From an uncultured Roseivirga sp. (GTDB lineage: Bacteria; Bacteroidota; Bacteroidia; Cytophagales; Cyclobacteriaceae), in NCBI GenBank assembly GCA_947493005.1, contig CANLOY010000003.1, forward strand, positions 248,001 through 312,000: a stretch of DNA of 64,000 bases, written 5' to 3'. The notes beneath the pieces are model-generated. The model made no database searches, had not been told where the DNA came from, and saw only the letters and a program-made list of their open reading frames with translations. Positions 45,186-54,627 of the stretch are shown piece after piece. The position numbers and the translations under genes are program-made. The first letter of the stretch is position 1, and every line of letters starts with the position of its first letter.

Positions 45186-46133
45186 CTATTCAACAACTTC
45201 TCCCATATCGGAGAACTTCTCGATTCTCATGTTAATTCGTTCTCCCGAAGATATTTCATCCAAGGCCTTCAGTTCCTTCTTAATTCTTGACTTCAATGTT
45301 TCATACATCCAGCTAGGGTCTCTGTGTGCTCCACCAAGTGGTTCTTCAATAATCCCATCTATTAAACCAAAGCCTTTCATATCATCGGCAGTAAGCTTCA
45401 AAGCTTCTGCTGCCTGTTCTTTATAATCCCAACTCCTCCAAAGAATCGAAGAACAAGATTCAGGTGATATTACCGAATACCAGGTATTCTCCAGCATCAA
45501 CACTTTATCTCCTATAGCGATACCCAATGCACCACCAGAAGCACCTTCTCCAATAATGATACAAATCACAGGTACTTTGAGCATAAACATCTCTTTAATG
45601 TTTCTGGCAATTGCCTCACCTTGCCCTCGTTCTTCAGCTTCAAAACCGGGGTAAGCACCTGGAGTATCAATAAATACCACTATGGGTTTTTCAAACTTTT
45701 CGGCCATTCTAAAAAGTCTCAATGCTTTACGATATCCTTCCGGATTAGCCATTCCAAAGTTCCTCATTTGACGCTGTTTGGTATTTCTACCCTTTTGTTG
45801 GCCTACAAACATCATAGTTTGTCCGTCAATCGTGCCAAACCCACCTACCATCGCTTTATCATCCTTCACAGTACGGTCTCCGTGAATTTCAATAAAGTCA
45901 TCAGTAATATTGTAAATGTAGTCCAGTGTATATGGCCTCTCTGGGTGTCTGGATAGTTGAACCCGCTGCCAGCGCGTTAGGTTCTTATATGTATCTTCTC
46001 TGAGTTTCTGTATCTTTTTCTCAAGTGACTTAACAGCATCAGAAACATCTACCTGACTGCTTTCAGCCAATTGTTTCATTTCAACGAGTTTACCTTCTAA
46101 TTCTACTATTGGTTGTTCAAATTCTAAAGACAT
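45186..46133 (-). CDS. accA: Acetyl-CoA carboxylase carboxyltransferase subunit alpha
   Basis: A 315-residue enzyme of fatty-acid synthesis. With AccD it transfers the carboxyl group from biotin to acetyl-CoA. Family features are the helical N-terminus ([15 protein letters not shown]), [12 protein letters not shown], the core [18 protein letters not shown] and [19 protein letters not shown], the oxyanion segment [15 protein letters not shown], and [11 protein letters not shown]. The length and motifs are complete. It has its own TAnnTTTG box and terminator. accD is not nearby, which is common. Confidence 0.97.
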   Translation of the reverse strand: MSLEFEQPIVELEGKLVEMKQLAESSQVDVSDAVKSLEKKIQKLREDTYKNLTRWQRVQLSRHPERPYTLDYIYNITDDFIEIHGDRTVKDDKAMVGGFGTIDGQTMMFVGQQKGRNTKQRQMRNFGMANPEGYRKALRLFRMAEKFEKPIVVFIDTPGAYPGFEAEERGQGEAIARNIKEMFMLKVPVICIIIGEGASGGALGIAIGDKVLMLENTWYSVISPESCSSILWRSWDYKEQAAEALKLTADDMKGFGLIDGIIEEPLGGAHRDPSWMYETLKSRIKKELKALDEISSGERINMRIEKFSDMGEVVE

Positions 46134-46154
46134 GCGTTATCAATTGATAAGACA

Positions 46155-46162
46155 CAAAACTA
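46155..46162 (-). promoter_or_regulatory. -7 box of the accA promoter
   Basis: On the - strand, TAGTTTTG matches TAnnTTTG, 21 bases before the accA ATG. A TTGG lies 15 bases further upstream, slightly closer than usual for a -33 element. Confidence 0.45.
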
Positions 46163-46268
46163 AATATTAAACTGCTATCCAACTTAATTTTTTAACATAA
46201 ATGCCAAACCTTCTTTTTTTAGTTATTTTCAAGCTGATTTAATCAAGGTTAACCTTTACATTTTCAGT

Positions 46269-47348
46269 ATGCCATTAGGAGTAGATTCTAACATTCGTAC
46301 CATAAAGAACATTTTGATATTGTTTGCAGCCATTCTGTTAATCATCATTATCAAAACACTTGCAGGTTTATTAATCCCACTGGCATTCGCTCTTTTTGTA
46401 GGCATACTTTTATCTCCAATTATAGAGTTTCTGGAAAGGAAAAAGTGGCCTTATACGGTAAGTATTACCTTGATTACTATTTTAACACTCGGAATAATTT
46501 TCCTTATAGGCCTGCTTGTTGTAGATACGGGTACACAGATAGTTGGCCAAAAAGACAAGCTATTAAGTCAGATCAATGTAAGGTTTGATGAAATACTCTC
46601 GCAACTTGAATTTATTCCTGGTGTTGCTCAAATGGAAGCAGACGGGTTTACAAACACTATCAGTAAGGTTATTTCATCTGATTTTCTTCTAAGCACATCA
46701 GGTGCAGTAGCTAGCCAATTGGGTACGTTTACCTTCAATTTTATTCTTAGTGCTGTTTATCTGGTTGCAGTCCTGGGCAGTATTGTTCGGTATGAAAACT
46801 ATATACACTATCTAGAAGGAGATGACCCTGTGGGAAGAGAGAGGATGATTAAATCTTTTATTGAGGTAAAAAGCTCTATTGTGTCCTATATGAAAGTTAA
46901 GTTCTTTACTAGTTTCTGCACAGGCTTGTTCTTTGGCATTCTTAGCTGGATATTCGGGATTGACTTTGCCATGTTTTGGGGCTTTCTTGCCTTCTTACTA
47001 AACTTTATTCCTACAGTAGGATCAATTGCCGCCACAATTCCTCCGGTTTTGTTGGGGCTAATCCAAATAGACTCAAGTGGTACCTTCGTACTTTTTATTG
47101 CATTACTAATTGCTACACAGTTTGTATGGGGAAATGTGATTGAACCTTTAATGATGGGCTCTTCTGTTGCTCTGAATACAGTAACAGTAATATTAGGGCT
47201 CGTTATCTGGGGCTACATCTGGGGTGTATCTGGTATGTTATTATCTGTACCTCTAATTGTTATGGCAAGGGTAATTCTTGCTCAAATACCCGATGCAGAA
47301 ATGCTTGTAAAACTTATGGGAAGAAGTAAACTAGAGGAAAAGAGCTAA
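46269..47348 (+). CDS. AI-2E family (PerM-like) transporter
   Basis: A 359-residue polytopic membrane protein with about seven helices. Family features are the paired N-terminal helices (ILILFAAILLIIIIKTLAGL, IPLAFALFVGILLSPIIEFL), the SIVSYMKVKFFTSFCTGLFFG segment, WGFLAFLLNFIPTVGSIAATIPPV, and the conserved NVIEPLMMGSSVALNTVTV and SGMLLSVPL. Members export or exchange varied small solutes; AI-2 itself is not implied. No partner gene is adjacent. Confidence 0.9.
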   Translation: MPLGVDSNIRTIKNILILFAAILLIIIIKTLAGLLIPLAFALFVGILLSPIIEFLERKKWPYTVSITLITILTLGIIFLIGLLVVDTGTQIVGQKDKLLSQINVRFDEILSQLEFIPGVAQMEADGFTNTISKVISSDFLLSTSGAVASQLGTFTFNFILSAVYLVAVLGSIVRYENYIHYLEGDDPVGRERMIKSFIEVKSSIVSYMKVKFFTSFCTGLFFGILSWIFGIDFAMFWGFLAFLLNFIPTVGSIAATIPPVLLGLIQIDSSGTFVLFIALLIATQFVWGNVIEPLMMGSSVALNTVTVILGLVIWGYIWGVSGMLLSVPLIVMARVILAQIPDAEMLVKLMGRSKLEEKS

Positions 47349-47406
47349 AGAACACTAATTGATTACAAATACGAATCCGTAACAAATAACTATTAATAAA
47401 CACAAA

Positions 47407-47628
47407 ATGATTGCAATTGGAATGCCCGGAGGAGCAGAACTCCTTGTGATATTTATCTTTTTCGGATTGCCTTTCCTTATCGTGCTGGCTGCCCTTATAG
47501 ATATTCTGAAAAATGAGTTTGAGCCCAATCAGAATAAGTTGATTTGGTTATTGGTAACTATTCTGGTTCCAGTTATTGGATCAATACTATACTTTGCAAT
47601 TGGAAGATCGCAAAGGGTAAGAAGCTAA
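47407..47628 (+). CDS. PLDc_N-domain small membrane protein
   Basis: A 73-residue protein with two membrane helices (LLVIFIFFGLPFLIVLAALI and LIWLLVTILVPVIGSILYFAIG). The LVPVIGSILYFAIGR ending is diagnostic of the PLDc_N family, the helical hairpin found before some phospholipase-D-like synthases and often alone. It has no catalytic part. Confidence 0.8.
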   Translation: MIAIGMPGGAELLVIFIFFGLPFLIVLAALIDILKNEFEPNQNKLIWLLVTILVPVIGSILYFAIGRSQRVRS

Positions 47629-47643
47629 ATTAAGGTTGATACC

Positions 47644-47748
47644 TTAGGCTTCCCAATCTTTCTCGTGAGAGCTCACTTTCTTGTTTGGAAGAACATAAGG
47701 TGCTGCAATAGCTGCAATAAAAAGTGCGAAAACAATTAGAATAAACAT
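47644..47748 (-). CDS. 34-residue single-span membrane peptide
   Basis: The - strand frame begins ATG at 47748 and encodes one membrane helix (MFILIVFALFIAAIAAPYVL) and a short polar tail ending SHEKDWEA, with a stop at 47644. The helix-tail layout and the conserved-looking polar tail suggest a real small membrane protein, although no family is recognised. It lies in an otherwise empty 295-bp gap and converges with the PLDc_N gene. Confidence 0.45.
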   Translation of the reverse strand: MFILIVFALFIAAIAAPYVLPNKKVSSHEKDWEA

Positions 47749-47923
47749 AGCCTTTTTTCTTTGTCGCGAAGATGCGAATTAAAGTCTGAGCAGAAAAGAA
47801 ATTAACTGATAAAATTCCATCAATCCTTAATCCCTTTTGAAAGGAATTGAGACCCTTCACCAGAATTAATAAAACAGTAGAGCCTGATACCACTTTAAGT
47901 AAATAACTTGTGTCAGTTAAGTT

Positions 47924-49639
47924 ATGCGCAAATTCACTACCCTGCTTTTAACTCTGTTCTTGTCTGTGCTGCTTTTTGCTCAGAACCAGACAATACTGCT
48001 TCAGGGTCAGATAAAAGATAAACAATCCAATGAACCTGTTCCTTTCGTAAATATTCGACTTAACGATTATTATTATGGAACATCGACTAATCTGGATGGA
48101 CGCTTTGAACTCAAGCTACAAACCAATCGTTTTAATGCTAAAAATGAGCTCCGCATTTCCTGTATTGGCTATCAATCCATCACAATCAAACTATCTGAGG
48201 TTAACCATGAGCAATATCAAAGCATATTATTGACTCCTCAACTTAATAGTCTCGATGATGTGATAGTGAAGACTTCAAGAGCCAGGAGGAAAGAAAACAA
48301 TCAGGCAAAAACTTTATTAATGGATGCTATCGATAGAATTCCATCCAACAGGGCTAAATCTAATTATCTGGCTAAAACATTTTACCGGCACTATTGTAAG
48401 GAAGACACTACTTATGTTAGACTAACAGAGGCAGCCATAGATATTTTTCAATTCAAAAAGAGTGGCGCCTTTGTTCAGGTACCAGAACAAAGGTTGAAGT
48501 TTGGTTTGAGTCAAATGAGAAGAAGCTTTGATTACACTTCTTTTGCCAAGTTATCGCACCCTCCTATTTCATTGAATTTCTTACTATCCAATGACTTGAC
48601 GAATTATGAATTTCATAACCCTATAAGAAGAAAACTGGACAGTTATGAATTTACAATAAGCGATACTACCTCTCTAGATAATGAGCCTGTAATTGTTATC
48701 GAATTCCAACCTAAAAATCCTAAGAAGCTTAATTTGAACTTCAGTGGTAAGCTATTCATCAATTTAGTAGACAAAGGATTTGTCAGAGCAGATATACTGG
48801 AAAAACAAACCTATTCTAACTCTCTGGACAGTATCAGTTCAGAGGTGAATAAACAGGTCTTTTTTCAGAAGATAGGAAAACGATATTTTCCTCAAAGACT
48901 TCTTTCAGATGTAAATGCCACACATTTCTCACTTTCAAACTCATCCGAAAAACAAACAGCAGTCAAACACAAATCGCATGTTGAATTGATGGTGAATCAA
49001 ATACTTCCAAAAAGCAAAGTCAAACTTAACCATGGTGAACCATCCGAAGAGCAGTTGAGAAACGTTCGTTACGACTCTAACTTTTGGAATAGTTATACCA
49101 TATTAAAAGCTACTCCTCTTGAAGAAAAAATCATTCAGGACTTATCTAAAAAAGTAAGTCTGAGCAAACAGTTTGAAGCTATAAACAGGTTAAAGGAAGG
49201 TGTTCAATCTGTTGTTGAAGAAAATGAATTTCAAAAACTGCTCACTTCGTTTGAAGAAAAGCCTGTTTATACTATTCTATGGGCCAAATGGAGTGTTCCG
49301 AACTTCTATGAGCTGATACCATCTCCCTACCTAAGAAAGCTTGTTAAAAAAGGAAAGATTAAGCTTTTGATGGTCTCATTAGATGAAAGTGAGAACGACT
49401 GGTTAACTAATAGAGAAATATACGGGTTCGATAAACCCTACATTAGTCATAAAAGATTGTCACTAGGTTTTGGGGACGATATTACACAGAAATTCTTCAG
49501 AGAATTAATGCCTGATTTCTTTCTACTTAAATCTGGAAAAATCATCGATCACTCTCCGCCAATGCTAAATGAGATTGAAGTAAAGAGCTACTACCAACAC
49601 TTAATTAAAAAAGGATCAGTTCAGCCTTTTTCCAGATAG
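47924..49639 (+). CDS. CarboxypepD_reg-like protein with degenerate C-terminal thioredoxin fold
   Basis: A 571-residue secreted protein with a signal peptide (LLLTLFLSVLLFAQ). A CarboxypepD_reg-like domain (about 25-110) has GQIKDKQSNEPVPFVNIRL and DGRFELKL. The large middle part has no recognised family beyond general likeness to CarboxypepD_reg/DUF5686-type outer-membrane proteins. The last about 125 residues look thioredoxin-like (PVYTILWAKWSVPNF, then KIKLLMVSLDESENDW, PDFFLLKSGKIID), but the CxxC is lost. The 3' end overlaps the convergent gene by 24 bases. Confidence 0.7.
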   Translation: MRKFTTLLLTLFLSVLLFAQNQTILLQGQIKDKQSNEPVPFVNIRLNDYYYGTSTNLDGRFELKLQTNRFNAKNELRISCIGYQSITIKLSEVNHEQYQSILLTPQLNSLDDVIVKTSRARRKENNQAKTLLMDAIDRIPSNRAKSNYLAKTFYRHYCKEDTTYVRLTEAAIDIFQFKKSGAFVQVPEQRLKFGLSQMRRSFDYTSFAKLSHPPISLNFLLSNDLTNYEFHNPIRRKLDSYEFTISDTTSLDNEPVIVIEFQPKNPKKLNLNFSGKLFINLVDKGFVRADILEKQTYSNSLDSISSEVNKQVFFQKIGKRYFPQRLLSDVNATHFSLSNSSEKQTAVKHKSHVELMVNQILPKSKVKLNHGEPSEEQLRNVRYDSNFWNSYTILKATPLEEKIIQDLSKKVSLSKQFEAINRLKEGVQSVVEENEFQKLLTSFEEKPVYTILWAKWSVPNFYELIPSPYLRKLVKKGKIKLLMVSLDESENDWLTNREIYGFDKPYISHKRLSLGFGDDITQKFFRELMPDFFLLKSGKIIDHSPPMLNEIEVKSYYQHLIKKGSVQPFSR

Positions 49640-51115
49640 TCTCAGTTGATTGTTAGCATTATCATAAGCCACTTCAAGTAATAAATCTTCGGTCCAGTTC
49701 AGCAAAAAACTCCCCTCATTAACAGTAAATTCCTTTGCCCTTCGCGTCTCCAAAGAGAAAGATTTAAATTGATTATTAAATGGATATCTTAATCCGTTTC
49801 CTTTTAAATGGCTTGATTTAGCAAGGTTTCCAAAGTCGGTAAAACCAAAGGATAAGCCATATGAATCTAAGATATTCATACTACTATCTAAGTTGATAAT
49901 GGCAGTATGATTATAAGAAACCCCTTGATTCACAGCCTTACCTAAACTTTGACCCATAAAACGATACTGTAGCTGATCAGTAGCTGAATAGCGATCCATT
50001 CGCCCTTCTAAATCCAGAGTTCCTGAATCGCCAAAAAAGGCATCTCGCCTACCATAAACATTCTGATCTAGCTGAGCCGTTCTGTCTCTTTCTATAAACT
50101 CCTTTTCCAAAGCTCCTCTGCTTCTGTACTCTGGTTTAAATACTTCCACCACTACCGAAAAATCACCATTTTTATTAGCGACCAAATTATCTATAAAAAC
50201 TGATTTGTTGTTGGTCCTGAACTTTGACTGACCTGCCGTTTCAAACCCTTTGGCTATTACATCATCTATCTTCTTAAATCTGTTCAAAGCATTTACAGAT
50301 TTATACGAATTAAGTTTAAGCTCATTAGCACTGCCACCAATTTTTGCAAAAAACAGTCCTTCTGCCTTATTTCTTCCATTAAAACCATAAGTACCAGCCA
50401 CAAATGCCTTTTCTGACTTATATGTGGCCTTTAAGCTTCTAACATTGCTTTTACTAAACCCTTTTAACATTTCATTCTTCAACATGCTGCCAGAAAGTGA
50501 AAGTGATCTCCAAATCAAAGCATCCGACTTATTCACTTCTGCTAACAAGAGAAAATTCAATGTCTTTTTCTCTACATCAAAACTCAATTCACCCGCATAA
50601 TTGAGTTTTCCAGGCAAGCCTGTTGGAACAATCTCAAACGTATTGTCCGTTTTTAGTTTTAGAATGCTTGGATAGTCACCAATGGATCCAGCTACCCACA
50701 GGTGATCATAGTAATATGTAACCTCTCCTATCTGAACCGGTTCAGAAAACTGGTATTTAAATCGCTCATAATCTCCATAATCTGTGCTTGCCTTTAAAAC
50801 CTCAAAATTTTTCCTACTCTTGTCAGTAAAAATCAAAATGATTCCTTTAGCAGATATGTCTTGAAACACCGGTGAAAATCCATTTGTGAAGGGGAAAAGA
50901 TTCTTCCACTTCCTTTCCAATGAAACGTCAAGGCCCGAAAACTCAAATGCTAACTCTCCATTGCTCAATTGCCTCAGGTTTCTGTCCAAAAGTACCACCC
51001 CAAGAGAATCAACAGGATACACATTGAATTTGCCCTTAAAGGAACTTTCAGGTAGCTGAGCTTTTAGCGAAATAGTCCCAATAAAAACAAGTATCGAAAG
51101 GAAGAAGTGTTTCAT
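49616..51115 (-). CDS. Hypothetical secreted protein
   Basis: About 499 residues from the ATG at 51115, which gives a clean signal peptide (MKHFFLSILVFIGTISLKAQ). A 5-residue longer start at 51130 is possible. The mature protein is rich in beta strands (for example VTYYYDHLWVAGSIG, NLVANKNGDFSVVVEVF, HTAIINLDSSMNILDSYGLSF), suggesting a propeller-like fold, but no family is recognised. The - strand neighbour at 51251 may precede it in one transcript. Confidence 0.65.
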   Translation of the reverse strand: MKHFFLSILVFIGTISLKAQLPESSFKGKFNVYPVDSLGVVLLDRNLRQLSNGELAFEFSGLDVSLERKWKNLFPFTNGFSPVFQDISAKGIILIFTDKSRKNFEVLKASTDYGDYERFKYQFSEPVQIGEVTYYYDHLWVAGSIGDYPSILKLKTDNTFEIVPTGLPGKLNYAGELSFDVEKKTLNFLLLAEVNKSDALIWRSLSLSGSMLKNEMLKGFSKSNVRSLKATYKSEKAFVAGTYGFNGRNKAEGLFFAKIGGSANELKLNSYKSVNALNRFKKIDDVIAKGFETAGQSKFRTNNKSVFIDNLVANKNGDFSVVVEVFKPEYRSRGALEKEFIERDRTAQLDQNVYGRRDAFFGDSGTLDLEGRMDRYSATDQLQYRFMGQSLGKAVNQGVSYNHTAIINLDSSMNILDSYGLSFGFTDFGNLAKSSHLKGNGLRYPFNNQFKSFSLETRRAKEFTVNEGSFLLNWTEDLLLEVAYDNANNQLRLSGKRLN

Positions 51116-51250
51116 AGTTTCAAGCTTCAAAACTTTATACGCATTCCAGATAGAAAAGTCATTGCATTTAAAAAGAAATACACTTGTATTGACACGCTAA
51201 AGCAGCATCAAGTTGTTCTGGTTAACCAAAGATTTGGTTGCCACTTAATT

Positions 51251-51988
51251 TCATTTTCTAAACCAGTACTTATTTGGTTTTTTAGGGTCAAAAATAGATC
51301 GATCCAGAGTTTTAGAGGCGTCAATATCCAGATAACGCTCCACCTGTATTAACCGCTCTCCAATATAGAAAGTAACCGTTTGTTCAACCCAACCGCCTAA
51401 AACCTTCTTATGGTCACTGTATTGTACATCTAAAGTACGCCCCCTACTAATTCCGCTAATTCGCCTGATTGTGTAGAAATGATGAGCATCTATCCAGAAC
51501 TGTTTGCTAGACAAATCTCCTTTTTTCGCTCCAACAACGTAAGCCCTTCTACCATTCATTCGATCTTCTCTGAAAATGGATGTGTCATAACCATAAGCCT
51601 TGAGCTTGTCCATTACTTTAGCGGGAGACATAAAGTACATTCCACCTTTAAACAGCAGGAATTCCTGAGGCTCCAGTCGATCTGATTGAAATTCATAATC
51701 TTTAAACCGATAGGATGAATCGTTTCTAAAAATGACAAACTGTCCCTTATCGTTGTAGTCAATTCTGAAATGATCGGGATAACTCACCGCCTCATACCAT
51801 ATGGCAGTATCTCTCACCGCTCCACTTTGATCGTAAGTAATGGTTTCTTGCGTAAATGTAAATTCCTTAAACCAGGAAGTTCGATTTTTCACTTGCATGG
51901 CATCAAGCAGTTGACCTGTACTGGTGATTTGTGCCATACTAATTTGAACCGTAAACAAAAAAATCAGAGTTTTTAATACCTTATTCAT
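51251..51988 (-). CDS. Hypothetical secreted protein, LolA-like beta fold possible
   Basis: A 245-residue protein with a signal peptide (LKTLIFLFTVQISMAQ). The mature part has FKEFTFTQETITYDQSGAVRDTAIWYEAVSYPDHFRIDYND (span cited, about 40-80) and the late KQFWIDAHHFYTIRRIS and GGWVEQTVTFYIGERLI strands. This alternation resembles LolA-like outer-membrane lipoprotein-carrier folds, but no diagnostic motif is present. It is followed by another secreted protein gene on the same strand. Confidence 0.6.
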   Translation of the reverse strand: MNKVLKTLIFLFTVQISMAQITSTGQLLDAMQVKNRTSWFKEFTFTQETITYDQSGAVRDTAIWYEAVSYPDHFRIDYNDKGQFVIFRNDSSYRFKDYEFQSDRLEPQEFLLFKGGMYFMSPAKVMDKLKAYGYDTSIFREDRMNGRRAYVVGAKKGDLSSKQFWIDAHHFYTIRRISGISRGRTLDVQYSDHKKVLGGWVEQTVTFYIGERLIQVERYLDIDASKTLDRSIFDPKKPNKYWFRK

Positions 51989-52092
51989 ACTATGAAGTTA
52001 ATGATATCTGAGTATATATTGGTACAAGAATAATCACTTGATAATCACAGTACTTTTTAGCAATTTCAAGGCATATCGAAAATGGTACTTGA

Positions 52093-53106
52093 GTGAAAAG
52101 AATCTTATGCTTAATTGTTCTTCTTCAAGCCCTTTGGATACCTGTCTCCTTTGCTCAAAAGACCTCTAAAACCGTTATTGCGGTTGCCGGTGATGGCATA
52201 CATCGCATATTGATGAAAAATGGTTTTGATCCTGTAAAATATTATAAGGCTTTTGTCGAACTGAATCGAAAGAACATCAGTAGAACCAATGGCCTTTTTG
52301 TAGGAAGAAAATATCGGCTTCCAGAAAAGGTTAAAGAAATTCCTATTTCAGTATCAGAAGATGGCAAATCAATTAACTACCCTCTCTTTGGTAAAAAATA
52401 TGAAAACGTCAATATTGAAAGCCAGCACCTAAAAGGAGCTATATACTACCTGATATCCGGCCATGGTGGTCCAGACCCTGGAGCTGTTGCAAAGCGAAAT
52501 GGAAGGACAATTTCTGAAGATGAATATGCCTATGATGTCACTTTACGATTAGCGCGTAGACTGATGGCTAATGGCGCTGAAGTATACCTGATCATCAAAG
52601 ATAAAAATGACGGAATCAGAGATGAAAGTGTTCTGAAAGTTGATTATGACGAAGTCAATTACCCTAATAAGAAAATACCCAGAAGCCCCAGACTGAGGCT
52701 AAGACAACGTACCGAATCTGTAAATCGACTCTTTAAAAAACATGGCAAACGCTATCAGCGGTTAGTTGTAACGCATGTAGATAGTCGTAGCAAGGGTGAG
52801 AAAATAGATGTTTTCTTTTACCATCATAAAAACAGCAAAAAGGGAAAAGAACTGGCCAACACACTTCAAGACACCTTTAGAAAGAAGTATAAGCAGTATC
52901 AACCCAATAGAAAATATACAGGCACTGTGGAAAGCCGCAGCAACTTGTACGTTGTAAGAAACACCTTACCTGCCATGGTTTACATAGAACTTGGCAACCT
53001 CAAAAACATCAAGGATCAAAGACGCATTTTAAGTGCAGAAAACCGAGATGCTCTCGCTAAATGGATTTTTGAAGGACTGTCCGTAGATTTTTCAAAATCG
53101 AAATAG
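52093..53106 (+). CDS. N-acetylmuramoyl-L-alanine amidase (Amidase_3) with N-terminal LysM-like region
   Basis: A 337-residue secreted cell-wall hydrolase with a signal peptide (LCLIVLLQALWIPVSFAQ). Residues 25-78 look like a divergent LysM wall-binding unit (GDGIHRILMKNGFD, NGLFVGRKYRLP). The Amidase_3 domain has zinc and catalytic residues H124 (ISGHGGPDPGA), E144 (SEDEYAYDV), H228 (VVTHVDSRS) and E299 (VYIELGNLKN). It cleaves the bond between MurNAc and the stem peptide during wall remodelling. The canonical SIHAN motif is altered to VTHVDS. Confidence 0.88.
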   Translation: MKRILCLIVLLQALWIPVSFAQKTSKTVIAVAGDGIHRILMKNGFDPVKYYKAFVELNRKNISRTNGLFVGRKYRLPEKVKEIPISVSEDGKSINYPLFGKKYENVNIESQHLKGAIYYLISGHGGPDPGAVAKRNGRTISEDEYAYDVTLRLARRLMANGAEVYLIIKDKNDGIRDESVLKVDYDEVNYPNKKIPRSPRLRLRQRTESVNRLFKKHGKRYQRLVVTHVDSRSKGEKIDVFFYHHKNSKKGKELANTLQDTFRKKYKQYQPNRKYTGTVESRSNLYVVRNTLPAMVYIELGNLKNIKDQRRILSAENRDALAKWIFEGLSVDFSKSK

Positions 53107-53197
53107 CAAAAATAAATTAATCATCGTTTTTCTAAACATAACGAAAAACCAGCCCTGACATAGAATATCAAAGCAGGCTTCTAACTTATTAGACTCC

Positions 53198-54439
53198 CTA
53201 ATAAGCTCCTTTCGAATCTAAGAACTCAACAATATCCCTGTGTCCGTTTCTAAAAGCCGCAGACCTTGCCGTACCCTGACCATCGCTTCGCAAATTGACT
53301 CTAGCCCCTTTCGCAACCAATAATTTGACAACCTCAAGGTTTCCATTTCTGGCAGCTGCATTTAAGGCGGAACCCTGGCCATCATTTTGTCTATTAATAT
53401 CGGCTCCTTTTAAAAGCAATAATTCAACCATTTTGATATCACCATTTCGTGCAGCAGCATTCAAGGCTGACCCTTGACCGTCAGTTTGCCTATTTATATC
53501 AGCCCCTTTCGATAACAACAGCTCAACTACTTTATAGTGTCCATTTCGAGCAGCTGCATTTAGTGCTGATCCCTGACCGTCATTATGTCTATCAATATCA
53601 GCCCCGTTGGAAATCAACAGTTCAACCATTTCAATCTGACCATTTCTGGCAGCAGCATTCAAAGCAGACCCTTGTCCATCGGTTTGTGCATCTATTTTAG
53701 CTCCGTTAGATAGTAACAACTCGGCCATTTCCACATATCCATTTCTGGCAGCAGCGTTCAGAGCAGAACCTTGACCATCACACTGCCTGTTCACATCTGC
53801 TCCTTCTTTGATCAAATAGGCAGCTACTTTTGCATAACCATTTCTAGCAGCTCCATTTAGGGCCGTGCCCTGACCATCGTTTTGTTTATCTAAAGACACT
53901 CCATTACTCACCAGATACTTCACTACATCAAGATGTCCATTTCTGGCAGCACTGTGTAGTGCTGTCCCCTGCCCTTGAGACATGTGGTTTGGATCAGCAC
54001 CCTTATCAACTAAAAAGGTCACAAAACTAAGGTACCCATTGGAAGCAGCCTCTGTAATTGGTGAACCATGATCTCCTCTGTCAAAGTCTACCTGAGCACC
54101 AACTTCAACCAAAAGTTTTGCAAGTTCCAGATCGCCATTCCTAGCTGCTGCCGCCAAAGGTGTTCGGGCATGAGTTCTTCTTATGGTAAAGCCTTTTTCT
54201 TGATCAATAATAGTCTCATAACCAGGATTGTAATCAACACAGTTTGGGTTTGTTGATTTTAATAATTCTTTCACTTCATCAGTCTTTTGAAGCCTTACTG
54301 CTTTCGTAAGCGCTTTGCATTTCTTTTCTCGTTGCGCAAAACTTCCGAATGGAGAGAGTACTGTAAGTGCTAATATAATAGTAAAAAGTACCGACCATGA
54401 ATACCTTTTCTTCAGTGGGTAATTAAATTCGTTGTTCAT
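53198..54439 (-). CDS. Secreted ankyrin-repeat protein with near-identical repeats
   Basis: A 413-residue protein with a signal sequence (WSVLFTIILALTVLSPFGSFA), then about ten 33-residue ankyrin repeats from about residue 92 to the end. Eight consecutive units start with GQGSALN or GQGTA; in five the loop and first helix are identical (GQGSALNAAARNG). The usual TPLH of ankyrins is SALN here. It is probably periplasmic and protein-binding; the partner is unknown. Repeat uniformity suggests recent unit duplication or gene conversion. Confidence 0.88.
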   Translation of the reverse strand: MNNEFNYPLKKRYSWSVLFTIILALTVLSPFGSFAQREKKCKALTKAVRLQKTDEVKELLKSTNPNCVDYNPGYETIIDQEKGFTIRRTHARTPLAAAARNGDLELAKLLVEVGAQVDFDRGDHGSPITEAASNGYLSFVTFLVDKGADPNHMSQGQGTALHSAARNGHLDVVKYLVSNGVSLDKQNDGQGTALNGAARNGYAKVAAYLIKEGADVNRQCDGQGSALNAAARNGYVEMAELLLSNGAKIDAQTDGQGSALNAAARNGQIEMVELLISNGADIDRHNDGQGSALNAAARNGHYKVVELLLSKGADINRQTDGQGSALNAAARNGDIKMVELLLLKGADINRQNDGQGSALNAAARNGNLEVVKLLVAKGARVNLRSDGQGTARSAAFRNGHRDIVEFLDSKGAY

Positions 54440-54627
54440 TTTGAGTTGTTTAAAGTGATGAGTTTCTACCTAATTCGATTTTCATTTAACAGACGACACT
54501 AGTTATGTTTCATTACAGCTATATGCTGAACTCCCATCAGAATTGATCGATTAAAATTTAAAACTGACGCACTTCTTGGCTTCTTTGATGGTTTAACTAA
54601 GTTTGCAGGTATACACTTAATTACTCT

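Noticed and set aside
47630-47893. 87-codon - strand frame in the gap after the PLDc_N gene
   Set aside because: Low-complexity Cys/Ser-rich product without a signal or domain. The overlapping 34-codon frame in another phase has a proper membrane helix and is the better candidate.
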